From Casuarius casuarius (Eukaryota > Chordata > Aves > Casuariiformes > Casuariidae), in NCBI GenBank assembly GCA_003342895.1, contig PTFA01000533.1:1-64000 (forward strand): 64,000 nucleotides of DNA, in the 5' to 3' direction. The notes beneath the pieces are model-generated. The model saw only the letters and a program-made list of their open reading frames with translations, searched no databases and was not told the origin of the DNA. Every line of letters begins with the position of its first letter. Position 1 is the stretch's first letter. A program made the position numbers and the translations under genes. This document shows positions 49,401 to 61,710 of this stretch, in pieces.

Positions 49401-51200
49401 AGCAAACCATGATTTGTTCCAGAACATTGAGAGAATTATTAGCCTGTTCATTGCTTGGATCAGCGGGAAATTGTAATAAGAAAGGTTCAGGTTTTTTTCA
49501 TGTCCAACCAAAATATCATGTAGGCACTTCTGCTACAGTGCTGATGTCTGAGAAATGCAGTAAGAATTCAGCTCTTACTCAGTCTGGTACAGTTAAATTC
49601 AGATTCTCTATCAAGTGCTGAGCATAGGGCTTTCTGGCACATGGCAGACACTTGTCTGTCACTAGTAAGAGAAACCATGAAGCCAGTAACCATAAACCCA
49701 CTCATCTATACCAGCCTGGGCCTTATGTACATAAAAGATTCTCTCCTGTGTAGAAAGAGTGGAGCTGATGTGGAGTGGTATCCTTTGTACCTGAGCGAAG
49801 AAATTCCTGAAAGTGCAGGGAGGAAGGACCAAACAAGTAAAAAGGTCCAGGAGAAACACAACATGCCTTCTCAAAACAGAGGAAGTCAAATGCAGCTCAG
49901 GTCAAGTGCTTAGGGGAAGTGGAGCCAACGTGCAGATATCTTCACTTGCAGAGATGACATGGCAAACAAAGCCATGTCCAGGACTGCTAGGATTTCTCCT
50001 ACTATTCCCAGACCACAGCCAGGTTTCCACCCACTGTTAGGTGTATAAGCTAGGTCACCCTAGAGCCTGTGCCAGATGCTCCAATACAGCAGAATTTTGA
50101 TTGTTTGACTTCAAAGCTGCTCATAAAATTCAGGGTAGATGTAAATCAGGTATTGTCCATAGAAGCTTTCTGAAATTTTGTGGCTGAAGAAGGAAGTCAA
50201 GAGGGACTGTATATATTGCTTTAGAAAAAGCAAGGGAAGAAAGTCTTTGAGCAAGAAATAAACCACCGAAGAGCTATTGCTCTACCAGATGAACATACAC
50301 CGTGTTTTCCTTTCTGCTTTAGTGTCACATGAAAGGAAAGCTGCTCAAAGCAAACCCTTTTTTGCCCTTACCATATGTCCTTCCCTTGCAGCAATGTAGC
50401 ACAAGCGGCCTCCGCTAAAGAACGTGCCATTTGATGAACCGAATGTAGATAGTGCCACAGACAAGGAGATCAGCCATGCCCAGCTGCCCAGGACTTTGTC
50501 CCTGAGGTGGAAAAGAATTCATATCATATCATCCTGCTCATAAATGTATCAAATACTCATGTTAGAACCAGTTAGGCTTCTTCTCTTCACTAGTCTCACT
50601 GAAAGGTTTTTCCAAAGTCTTTCTCTCTAATAGCTTAACACCTTCTTCCAGTTCTCAAAATATTTGGTTGTTAGTAACTTTGTCTTGTCCAGAAGAGGCA
50701 GCTCTTCTTCCTGCCTGCTGTGTATCTCCATCTGTCTACATTCCAGTGGTGTACAAAGCTGTCACAACAGGCAAAACCCACTTTTTTGTATACACATGCT
50801 ATAGTCTGAATCCTGGAGGTATTGCTATTACAGCAAACAATATTAGAAGAGAAATTGCAGAATGACTGTTGCCACCAAACCTGAAGGAATATCTTTCATT
50901 ATAACCTCTTCCCCAGTATCCATGAGAATTTAACCTTGGAGATCTGCATGTACATTCCTCTGCTCCAGTGTGAAACATGCTTAAGCCAAAACAACAGTTT
51001 GAATTTCAGAAGTTTGACTCTGAACCATGTGCAGACATTTGCAGCTTGGTTTCTTCATAACAGAAGAAGTAGAATTGCAAAGTTAGTTGGAGGTAGATAT
51101 TTAGAGGATATGATAATTTTCTGACCTAAAAATGAAATTTGTCTTTTAGTCAATTAGTAAATTGAGTAACAAAATGCAGGTGTTTGGGGGAAATTATCAC

Positions 51201-51246
<46 letters not shown>

Positions 51247-54200
51247 TGTTCATCTAATTGGCTAAAAAACCCAAATTCAAGTATGACTGTTTTTTAGAAT
51301 ACTTTATATTCTCACCTGAATTTTGTGGCTTTAAGCCATAGGTACTCTTTTTCAGTACCACCTATCACAAATGTTCAAAAATCAAGAGTTAGGCTTTCCA
51401 AAATCATGATAGTAGCTTATGTACCACAATAATTTCAAAATGTAGTTTACTAGTTTAGGATGTGGGTTCTGGGCCTTTAGGGTTCAAGTTATTAACCCGA
51501 ACTAAAAAATTTCCTGTTTCAAAATAGCGGAATCTGGACACTTCTTATGATCACATGACTCTAAACCTCAAGATCTCAAAGGAGAACAACATATATCACA
51601 AAAATTTTAATAAAATCATTAGCAACTGTAACAATGCACTTTGCACTTATGAGATTGGCACTTTGGTGTTTGGGTGCTAAAAATGAACTACAGGCGCTAC
51701 TGTGAGTGGCTTCCTACAAACGTACTGAGATCTGCAGTTGCTGTTAAAGCACTGGAATCAAAGGAATGCTGAGAGGAGCTGTGCTAGCTCCTTTTTTGGC
51801 TGGACCTCTCACCACCACTCTTTAACAGTTTTTCTCTTATACAGAGAATACATAAATGGAAATGCTACGTTTCTTCCTCTGTCTTCTTTATACTCCTTCT
51901 GTCCTTCCTTAATGGTCTAATTATGCTACTGCATCTCTTGCTCATGCACCACAAACATTGCATCCTTCTCAGCCTGTGGCTGTCTACCTGTCCTCCGGGT
52001 TTTTGAGTGCCCTGCTTTCTGGTTGCTAGTTCAATGTTTCTTCCTGAATTGCACTCTCAGGGGTGAAAAGGTTAATCAGGCAGGAAAAAGAGATGTGTTA
52101 AAAAGAAGGAAGCTTAAAAATAATTTGTTTATCAAGAATGATGGGAAGGGAGTGCAGAAAAGCCTCATGACACTGCAGTTTAGTGAGGCTTTGTAACTTG
52201 TTCAAACAAAGCACCTTTAAAAACACCTGCTTATAATGACATGAAAAACTGTTGGAGGACACATCAAGCAAGACTTCAGTTAGATCTTCAAATTGGAGAT
52301 CTTGTGAAATGCACACAGAGGCACTAATGACTTTTTAGGAAGAGGAAGAGCAGCAACATAATCTCTGGATATAATGTGTCATTGTCTCTGCAGGACAACT
52401 CATTTAGGGCTATCGTTGATTTTGTGTGTTTGGAAATATTTAAAGAGGCTGGATGTTCTGGTGGAAGATCAGCTGGTTAGAAGTCACTGGTGGAATTCTG
52501 TTGCCTGCATCTCTCATGGCAGTCCCTTCCTTCTCACCCTGAAATCCTTGTTCTGCATAGAGCCTGTTTGACATCACCCTACCCTTCAGATGGTGATAGA
52601 TAAAAATAGTTTTTAAGCAACTCTGGAAAAGCACAAGCCAACTTAAAATTATAATTACCAAAGGCAACCTAACTCATGCATAACACTTGTCCTTCGCAGA
52701 GTATGTTGTAGAGGAGATCGCTGTCATTTTCCCTTTCATTGATGGGGAAATATAACCAACATACTCTGGTCTGGTCTAACTTCCAGGTGCTGAGTGGACA
52801 GGATTCAACCAGTTGGCTCTTGTCTCACTCCCATAACACTGCCTCTGCATTAATGGGGCAGCACATTGTCTTCCCACATTTTCTGGAAGTGCCTCAACTG
52901 TGGGACATTTCCCAGTCCCCAGCTCTTGATATTCACCCTAGCTGCAGAGTCAATGTTTATGAGGAGATGCTCCACTGTACACTTTATGCCCTCTTTAGAG
53001 CCAGCCTCCATGGGGGAAAACGTGGGCTGGAAGGGAGCCACAGGTTCCCAGTGTCAATGATGGGGCAGGCCGAGAGAAGCGCACTGCAGAGCACCTCGGC
53101 TTGGCAGCCAAGGTGTGCCTCAGTGTCCATGGGCCCCACGGGGCAGGTCAGCCTGGCCTCTGGTGAGGGAAAGGCTGCACGCTGCCCTGAAGGTCACAGA
53201 GAGCTGACTGACAGCATGCTTCCCTGTAATACAGAAATGCCCGACAGGTCTTCCCGGCCTGACCAGTGCAGTGCTATCATTCCCATTGGGAACAGCACTG
53301 AAATCTTCTGAATGCCAAGAGGGAACCCATTTGTTACTGGACCATCTTGGGGGTTACCACAAGCAGAGCTCACCCCCAAGTGACAGCCACTGCTCCTGAA
53401 GCCAGCAGTTCAGATGGAGTCATGGCTGCAAAGTAGCTCACATTTACTAGTAAATACAGGCATGTCACCAAAGGAATAGCAATCATCACGGCTCTTGGAA
53501 GGGTCACCTGCAAAAAGATGACAAGCATGTTAGTTGCAGCATATTTAGGCCTGCACTAGGATTTTTTGGGTTTTGTCTTTGCTGATGCCTGCATCTCTCA
53601 TTCAAACTCATTCATTCACCAAGCTTTCCCACAGAATACATTCACAATAGACTTAGATCCATATCCTCAAGGCAGTTTTTACACCAATCTTCAAAAAATG
53701 TCAGGTAAACAGTGATATTGTAAAAAGCTAGTCTTCTGAAAAAAAAACAAATCCTATTCAAAAAAGGCTTTGCCTTACAGCTGCCCACGATGTCTGTTCC
53801 ATACTTCTTAATTATTTTAATGTTGGTTTGTTTGTTGTCAGCCCATCATGTCTCCTGGTGTGCTGCATTTTCCCATGAATATCTCACTGACATGGATGAA
53901 ATACCAGTGTGTACTGCAGCACATTTAACAGTTCAAAAGGTTCAAAGCTGGGCAGCACAAGGGAAATTTGCTCTAGGAAGGAATTTATTTTTTTCTTCCT
54001 AGTAACAGGATATGATCTTGGAACTCCATAGGCCATTTTAAGGCTCAGGAAGATCAACAAACTGGCTTTAGGCAGCTGAAGGAACTGACTAAGAGTAGCT
54101 AGTCGAGTGACCACAGTGCAACTATATACACCTGAAATCCTGAGAAACCAATTTTTGCATTCCTCATTCCCACTGTAGGACAGGATATGGCAATTTCTTA

Positions 54201-55797
54201 TGCTGTTGTCCTTCACCCTGCAAGGGTCTGAATATCAGTGCTCACAGTCCTTTGGGCGAGTATGCAACGTGACCCTAGGATATTTGTTGTCATTTAGGTT
54301 AATATTTAACTGTGCACTTTCATTTAAGTCTGTAAAATCATGTGTGCTGCACTGGTAGAAAGCACAGTTTATACCCTCTGCACTCACACAGCTCTTTTTA
54401 ACACAGGGTTGTGCTGTAATGCCTAATCTGTGAGAAGAGGAAATGTAGCAAGGAGAAGACCAACGTGAGATCCAAGTGAGCTACTTTAGTACCTATAACA
54501 TAGACATCACAATGCCTAAGAAGTAGATTTTAAAGACAAGGGTCTAACTTTTCAGAGTTAAGCTCCCTCTCCAATACAGCTTTGCTTGCTTTGAGGCTCC
54601 TCCATGCAACGAGGAGAGATGTTTTTGAAGCACACATTATGGATTAAGTCTCTTAGGGAATAGGTGCTATTATAACACTTTACAGATTACAGGAGAAGTG
54701 AGGTGGCAGTGGTTATCTGCATAAATCTAGGTGCCTAGAGTAAGACCCTGTGAATATTAAGGCAAGACTTCATCCCCAAAACATCCAAACACCTAATAGC
54801 TTTTTCCAGTCACTGAGCTGTTTTAGTGCTTTCTTGTACATAGGCTGCTTTTTGCTTAAAGACCCATTTTTGGTGTCTCCATAGCCCTTTTGGACACATC
54901 CAAAGGTGTCCTGCCCCAGAACACAAAGCAAAACAGGAGGAAAGCTCAGTATTCTTTACTTGATGATCTAATCCCTTGATTACCCCTCTTAACACAATAA
55001 TAGATAGAAACAAACATTTTAGCAGAAATATTAAGTAAGTAAAATCCAGCTCACTCACTCACCTCAGGCTTCTTCAGTTCCTCAGTTACATAGTTCAGGT
55101 TGTTCCACCCATCATAGGACCACAGTCCCTGATAAAATGCCACTCCAATGGGCCCAATACCTGCAGTCGTGTTTTCAAAAGCATTCTGAAAACTCTGAGT
55201 TTGTCCCTTGGCAAGCAGCACCAATCCTCCCACCACAACCACAAGCAAAGCCAAGAGTTTGGCAGCTGTAAAAATGTTCATAATAGATGTCGCCAATCTC
55301 ACGTTGAGACAGTTGATGATAGTTAAAAGCAGGATGCAGGCAGCAGCTGTAAATTTGATGACAATCTGAGGAGATGAACATCCAGGGTAGAACGCTGCAA
55401 CAGCATATTCAGCAAAGCTCAGACAGACAGCTGCCAAGCCAGCTGGTCTCACCAGGATAACAGAACTGTAGGCAAAAAGGAAAGCAGGAAAAGAACCAAA
55501 AATCCTCAAGATGTAAATATATTCTCCTCCAGACTCTTTAATTATCGTTCCAAGCTCAGCATAAGACAAGGCTCCAAACATGGCCAGGATCCCACATGAA
55601 GCCCAGATAAGGAGACTGCTGGCTGGGCTCCCCATATAATACAGCACCCACTCAGGGGACATAAAGATCCCCGAGCCTATCATGGTGCCTGCAATTAATG
55701 ACACTCCACTAATCAGGCCGACCTCTTGCTTCAGCCTTAAATTCTCCCTTCCTTCACTCAGATCTGTAGAGGAATCTGTTGTCTTCCTTTTCCTCAT
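46209..55797 (-). CDS. SLC7A15: SLC7-family (b0,+AT-like) amino-acid transporter, likely SLC7A15
   Basis: Six coding exons join in frame to 481 aa: 55063-55797, 53374-53507, 50372-50501, 48829-48953, 48323-48410, 46209-46442. All introns are GT-AG. Length and colinear similarity fit SLC7A9 (487 aa). Seen: the TM1 signature GTMIGSGIF (37-45), [13 protein letters not shown] (81-93), C140 in FYPGC at the place of the cysteine that links b0,+AT to its heavy chain, [18 protein letters not shown] (224-241), and about 12 hydrophobic segments. Family knowledge: such light chains pair with SLC3A1 or SLC3A2 in the plasma membrane and exchange neutral and cationic or aromatic amino acids. Adjacency to RHOB favours SLC7A15 (Arpat) over SLC7A9, as I recall the mouse map. 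The human SLC7A15 locus is a pseudogene. No disabling change is seen here. The alternative is a lineage-specific SLC7A9-like paralogue. A non-coding first exon may lie above 55,797. Confidence 0.88.
48323..48410 (-). CDS. SLC7A15: SLC7A15-like coding exon 5 (88 bp)
   Basis: Reads (S)[18 protein letters not shown] and ends LPRSYK. It corresponds to SFAAWLFYGLTILGL in SLC7A9. The acceptor is TTTTTTGCAG and the donor AAG|GTGAAG, phase 0. Confidence 0.92.
48829..48953 (-). CDS. SLC7A15: SLC7A15-like coding exon 4 (125 bp)
   Basis: Reads [20 protein letters not shown] and then [10 protein letters not shown], the TM9-TM10 region, ending with two bases of the next codon. The acceptor is CTTTCAG and the donor CAG|GTATGT. 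Confidence 0.9.
50372..50501 (-). CDS. SLC7A15: SLC7A15-like coding exon 3 (130 bp)
   Basis: Completes the split Gly codon and reads [20 protein letters not shown], then [12 protein letters not shown] and REGHM. The latter corresponds to AANGTCFTAGR/REGHM of SLC7A9. The acceptor is CACCTCAG and the donor ATG|GTAAGG, phase 0. Confidence 0.92.
51205..51245 (+). repeat. (AC)20 microsatellite in SLC7A15-like intron 2
   Basis: Twenty uninterrupted AC units within the largest intron of the transporter (50502-53373). It is probably polymorphic. The rest of that intron, including a 190-codon plus-strand frame at 52,739-53,311, shows nothing recognisable. Confidence 0.97.
53374..53507 (-). CDS. SLC7A15: SLC7A15-like coding exon 2 (134 bp)
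   Basis: Starts [15 protein letters not shown], contains [15 protein letters not shown], and ends AVAVTW plus two bases of a Gly codon. The acceptor is TTTTTGCAG and the donor GGG|GTGAGC. It matches the TM7 region of SLC7A9. Confidence 0.92.
55063..55797 (-). CDS. SLC7A15: SLC7A15-like coding exon 1 (735 bp)
   Basis: Codes residues 1-245, from [10 protein letters not shown] to EELKKPE, covering TM1 to about TM6. The donor is CCTGAG|GTGAGT, phase 0. SLC7A9 splits this region into several small exons, so a single 735-base exon is notable. The ATG has A at -3. Confidence 0.92.
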
Positions 55798-58700
55798 TAT
55801 GGAACTATTAGGAGATGCCGCTTCAGAGAAAATATGGAATAGGACTGTGTCTTTTGAAGAAGGGTTATCTCAGGCTTTTAGAGTTAAGTTAATCATTACC
55901 AAAGTTAATTAAGCTGAACACTGTCAAGAAATACAAACTTGCTTTTCTTGATTTGCATTTTTTTTATTACCTATTTATCTTGCTCATTTATGATAGTTCA
56001 GATCCTGCCAAATCTGATTATCCTGGACTGCCCCGAAATAATGGCAATCAATAGCATTCAGCACCACTTCAGAAGCACTCAGCACCTTACAGAACTGTGA
56101 CCCAGATCACCTCTCTTTTAAATTAGGCTTCACATGGCATCTGAAAAAAAAATTCAGATAAGCAAAATCCCCATAAATCTGTACTTTATTCTTTGAATAA
56201 AAGTCAATGCTCAGGCAAGTGCTGTAGTGCTGACTCACATCTCCATTCCCCACTAAAAAGCTATCAGACAAGTCTGTCACCCAATTTGCTATTACTTGCT
56301 CAACAAGGAACATTTCCAGTGTCTTAATCAAGAACACAAAAATGTTCTACTAAAAACAGTCCAGAGACAGAATGGAAAATGGTAGAAAGCAATTCTGGTT
56401 CCTTCAAACTTTACAAAGCACAGGAGGAAAAGAGTGAAGAGGGGCTATAATTAGGTTTTGTTATGGGTCCTTTTTGTCAGCATGCATGAGGTATGAGCAT
56501 GCTCACTAGACCATATCCTTCAGAGGACTTAGGCACTGCACATAATATACTGATTTCAGTGCATGCCCAAGAGAAACGCAGAGGCACAAGCTGTTGCAAA
56601 TGCCACTGATCCCTATTTATCTAACACATGTAAAATTTCACACTTTGGGGGGGGTTCTTCTGCTAGAAATCGGAAGTTTGTTACAGTGCGTGGGGTGTAT
56701 TTTGTGATCTGTGATATGCACAAAGTATTGAGCAGAAGGGAATGTCCATATGGGCTCCTTTGAACTTAAAGTAAACTTCATTGCCTGCAACTGTAAAGAA
56801 GGAAATTTGCTGTCCCTCGTGGTCTCTTCCAGACTTCTGTTGTGATAAGTACCAGAAAATAGAGGTGAGACCTTCCTCAGCCTTTCATAGAAAGAGCAGA
56901 TCTTGAATCTTTAAAACTACGTGTGGTCCTCAGGCATTTGAACTAAAAAAAAAATCATTAAAATAAGCAGAGAAGTATTTTTAGTGTTTGTCTAAAAATC
57001 CCTTCTTTTCTAAATCATTTAGAAGATTTATCTTCATATATTTTCTTGCTTTTTTTAAATCATCTGGTTAGTTTTAGAGTAATCCATGGATAACTCTAGG
57101 ACTCTTAACAAAACTCATGGACCCATAAGAAAAAGAAGGTACACAAGTCACAAAATTTCTCATTTTAAAGCATAAAAAGTAGAATAAATTTTAGACCACG
57201 AAAAGGTGTTTAATTTCTGCAAAGAAGCAAAAAACACAAATCCCATTAATAAGTGGGTTTTCTTTAAAGTATAAATCTTATTGTTAGACAGATAGGAAAT
57301 AATGAGAAAAGGTGGGTTTTTTTTTTAAGGAATACTACTACTTTTTAAGGGATACTAGAAACTACTCCTAATACCAACACACTAGCATTCATCCAGGGGG
57401 AAATGGATCCCAGCTGAGTTCTCATAATTTCAAGTCACTTAAAAATTCACAGTGGATCAAACTGTAACTTTAACAAGAATGAAAGGTTACTTCACCTGTA
57501 TCAAGCAGTCTTTCAGTCTCCCGAGTAAAGCTGTGAGCTCTGAGAATAAACATATGCACCTTTTACTGCAAGGATGAAAGTTAATGTATTTCAAGTTAAT
57601 GGTTTCCAAAGTGTTAGAAAAGTTAGAGGGAGGCATCTCAGTAATGTGGAGTATTCTGTTCTACTGTTACTAAGTGATGGTACTCTTCTTTTTGGCTGGT
57701 TTAGCTATTTGCTGTATATTCTTTTAAAACCTGCTAATCGCACAGTGACAGGCAGTACTGGAACCCTTCAGAGGTCTAAAGGTCTGATTTATTTCTGTGC
57801 TATAGACACTCTACTTCTGTGTGCATACATACTTATATTATGTATAGCAATCCTATCTGTAAGCGTATTCACAAAATATGGCTAAATCAATGCTAGAGAA
57901 AAACCTAATGTGACTCCAGGTATTTGAGTATTCTTCTAATAGGGTTACGGATACATTTTGATAACTTTTCTCCTGTTGTAATGATGGAGCTTCTTTTTTA
58001 AAGTGTAAATTCTTTTCCTTCTTTGTGTTGAAGAAATGAGAGACTGAAATAACAAGTTCTCAGATACTGTCTTTTGGAACGTTCCAAGTTCTTTCTCCTA
58101 GGAAAAAAAGAACTTTTAATCTAATATTGTAGGAAGAATCAAAACTACTTCAAACTTGATCATTTCAAAAAGATTTCTGTAAAAACACTCAGATAACAAG
58201 GATTAATTAACTGCTATGTCAATACCCTTAGTCAGCTCCAAAAGGGAGGTCTATTTCCAAATCCAGGATAATTGTTACTTATTTCTAACTGCTTTACCTG
58301 AAGTAATAATGAATCTAATGATGATAACAACTTGAAGCTATTCCTGTTGAAGATAGATAGTCTGATTGCTTTACATTTTTTTCTGTTGACTTTGTTCAGT
58401 TTTTTGACTGCGGTCAGGAGTAAGCAGCAGCCATAAGATGTTTTCATCTAATGAATTGTCACAATTATCAATGCATTTGTCAAAACTGGCTATATAAAAC
58501 CGCATCTCACTGTTCCCCTTTAAAAATGTGTGAGCAGGAGCAGAAATAAACTATTGTTTTCTCCATCTGTGGAGCAGCGAAACCTTACTGTTCAACCTGC
58601 CATGTAATGAATCCACTACCTTAACAATTCTCACTCTTCATTTACCTTTGACATTGTAATGGGTGGTTGCCATCTACTGGCCTCTAAAAAATAAGACAGC

Positions 58701-61658
58701 TTTGTCCAGCAAAACTTGGCTCAGTCTACATTTGATTTAGATATCTGGCATTACCGATTAAAAAGAAACCCTACAATGAATATTAGTTCTTAAACATTAA
58801 GTAACACAAACCCCTAGAGTATACTGGATTCATGAATGAAAATTCTCCTGAATACCTTTGAGACTATTTACATCACAGCAATCGCTACAAGGACTAGAGA
58901 ACAGCTAATTTAAGGTAAAGGCCAATGTCAGTAGTAGGAACTAGACAAAACACGTGGGCAAATACTTTGAATTATTTAATTTTAGGCCCCAGGAGTGGTA
59001 TCTGAACACTGTTATAGGTGTGGCTTCCCTGTAACATGCCTGGAAGAGTTACAAATCCCAGAATGGAGATTAAAAATACCCCCTAATCTAAGGACAGAGT
59101 GGCCAAAGACAAAGCCTGTAATTTTCTTCTGAGGTAGGCATCACTATTGACACTTACAGAAAAATGCAGAGGGATCAAGATTTTCTTTTTTTAAAAAAAG
59201 AAAAAAACAGTTTTATGAGATAAGATAGAGGTTTGAGAATTCATCCAGGACATAAGATATGGCTTTGATGGCCTCCTCTGCTTGAGAGCGTGGAAACCCA
59301 AATACCCAAGGAGAATGTCCTCACCACCAAAATGCAGGTTTGGGGCTGAAATTGCAGGTATGTCTTAGTATCTGCACTTAGGATATAAGTAGAGATACGT
59401 ACTTTAAAAGAGAGAGGAAATAAAGGCTAGAAAAGTGGAGCTCCTGAAAAAACTCGGAAGCAGATCTTGAGCGCAGAAGAAAAACTGGGGCAGAGGGAAA
59501 ACTTGTCACAGGAAAACATGTCCATTTCTATGTGGAAATAGGAAAAAGAAATAGGACTTAGGTCTCGGTTAGAGGGGTCAGCCTGGGAAAGGGCACTCTG
59601 GAGTACCTGACTCCGAGTCCCCTGCTGCCCAGTGCCTCCTGGCTCCTCTCTCACCAGAGACCACAAGCAGCAAAGCTTTGGGCCTCCAACACGGCTGGAG
59701 CTGATCTGGACTCGCCAGGTCTGTTTGTGGTGCTGCCGGCCCATGTGTGCCTGGGGCTGGTAGTGCTCGGTTACCCCCGCAAGGGGCCAGGGCAAACAGA
59801 TTCTAAAAATGCAAGCATTGAGCTGCTGCTAGCAAAAAGTCTGCTTGGACTGCTGGGAGTAGGATGGAAAAAGTCTTTTCTGAGGAGGAGGCGTGAGAGC
59901 CATAGGCTTCACAACAGGAACAATAAGTAAAACTAAGCTTGTTTAGCTTTGGACATAAACTACCTTTCCCTGTCATGTTACAAGAGTATATGTGAGCCCA
60001 GGGGATTAGGAGGGAATTTAAAAACAAGAATTTACCATAAGCTGAATTAGTGCTTCCTGTCTGGGTCTGCAGGCAGCCTGCAGCAGCGGCCTTAGGAGAT
60101 GAACTTAAGCTTCCTGATGTTGCTCAGCCAGGGTGCGGCATATTCTGGTTCTGTAACTTTTTAACTTTGAAAAATTTGCTTTACTTTAATTAATATTCTG
60201 CACGGAAAAGTATTTGGTATCCCACATTTTGCCAGTCAGATACTGAAGATTTTGTTTAGTCATCTTACCATATTCAAGAGGAAGCTAACAGGGCCATACC
60301 GTGTATGTTATGTGCTATCCCACTGAGCTGGGCATAGGGCGATTACAGTTTCACACTTACACCTTGCATGTATGTACTCTTAAATAAAAGAATTGTTATG
60401 GAGAATAGCAATGGAATAACACAAAACAAGAACCACAGATGAAAAGAAAACGATTACAACTTTCATGGGTATTGATCATCCACTGCTGCTTGCAAAGGTC
60501 AGGAGATGTGACTTAGTTTTGGAAAGACCAAACAAAACTAAATAGTTTTATTAGAAACGTTTACAATAAAACTAGAAAAGATAATGCTTCTTCTACTCTT
60601 ATGCTAAACAAAGGAAGTAGAGTCTATTACAATTTTTACCACTGGACACTACAAGCATCAGAAACAAAAACAACCAGGGAAGATCCAGAGTGACCCATGG
60701 AGAGCAATGGGAAAGCCTCTCAATGTAAATGCTCCTTCCCCAGACAGGTGGAGTAGCAACTCCATCAAAATAGCAAACAACAAAAAAGCAACAGATTCAG
60801 ACTGATACTCACTCCAGGATTCCCCATTTTGGGACTACAGATAATAACTTTTTCAAGGTCACTGTTACATTTTCTTTCACTCACTGAGGCAATATTATAC
60901 AAATTTTTTCCTTCATTCCTGTTCAGAGCCACGGTTCTTGCATTTAGGCTAAATATATACATATATACACATGCACACACATATATATACCTACATGTAT
61001 ACACAATGTTCCGTATCTGTCCTGCTTTCCTTTTTTTCCCTAGCAGTGCTTTAAATTAGCCTTAGCAATCTCATTTTTCATTTATTTATTAGGTTTATTT
61101 CAAGATTGGATTATCTTTCCCTATCTGAAGTCTGTTTTGCAGAATCATTATCAAATTAATATTGCCATTTTAAATACACCCAACCACTTTCATTAAAAAA
61201 ATTATGCTAAGCAAGATCAATACAGAATAATTAGCTGGCTATATTTTCATCTCTGAAATTCAGTTTAATCCGTGAAATACAGTCCTACATTTATGAATAG
61301 AAGTATAATAATACTGTCACTAATATTAAATGGTTTTATTATTTTTAAAACAATCTTTTGTTTTAAAAGACTGAATGCTTAGAGCTTAATCTATAACTCT
61401 ACATTCAGTATGTTAAGTATCATTCTATAATAATGTACACATGATTCTCAACAAAACCATCATAATATTACTGGCCCAAAACATCTTCGTTTTTCATATG
61501 GGAAAAGGGGGATATAGTAACTGAAATTACTTAATAATACGGGCTCAGGGCCATACTTAGAGTACTGTGAAGTTGATCTCTTAGGATAAGTTTGGTCAGG
61601 GACAAGAGACTCGTCCTGTCTCCATGCCACTTACAGCTTCTCAAATAGCCAGGAAGGA
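55798..61658. other. AT-rich intergenic, no gene seen
   Basis: It contains the putative promoter or 5' non-coding exon of the transporter, which I cannot place, and otherwise only short frames. A frame at 57,574-57,885 has two hydrophobic stretches but no recognisable similarity. A TA/CA-alternating tract occurs at 60,952-61,006. Confidence 0.5.
60952..61006 (+). repeat. (TA)/(CA) alternating tract
   Basis: About 55 bases of mostly alternating purine-pyrimidine (ATATATAC and CACACA blocks). It is a degenerate dinucleotide microsatellite. Confidence 0.75.
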
Positions 61659-61710
61659 TTTAATTATAATACCCTATTTAATTTTAACACCCTATTTAAT
61701 TATAATCCCC
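61659..61710 (+). repeat. 18 bp AT-rich tandem repeat, ~2.9 copies
   Basis: Units TTTAATTATAATACCCTA (61659-61676), TTTAATTTTAACACCCTA (61677-61694) and a partial third to 61710. Copies differ by two substitutions. Confidence 0.88.

Noticed and set aside
52739..53311. 190-codon plus-strand frame
   Set aside because: It lies in intron 2 of the transporter on the opposite strand, with no similarity I can name and no gene structure.
57574..57885. 103-codon frame with two hydrophobic segments
   Set aside because: AT-rich DNA readily yields hydrophobic codons. No family or gene structure supports it.
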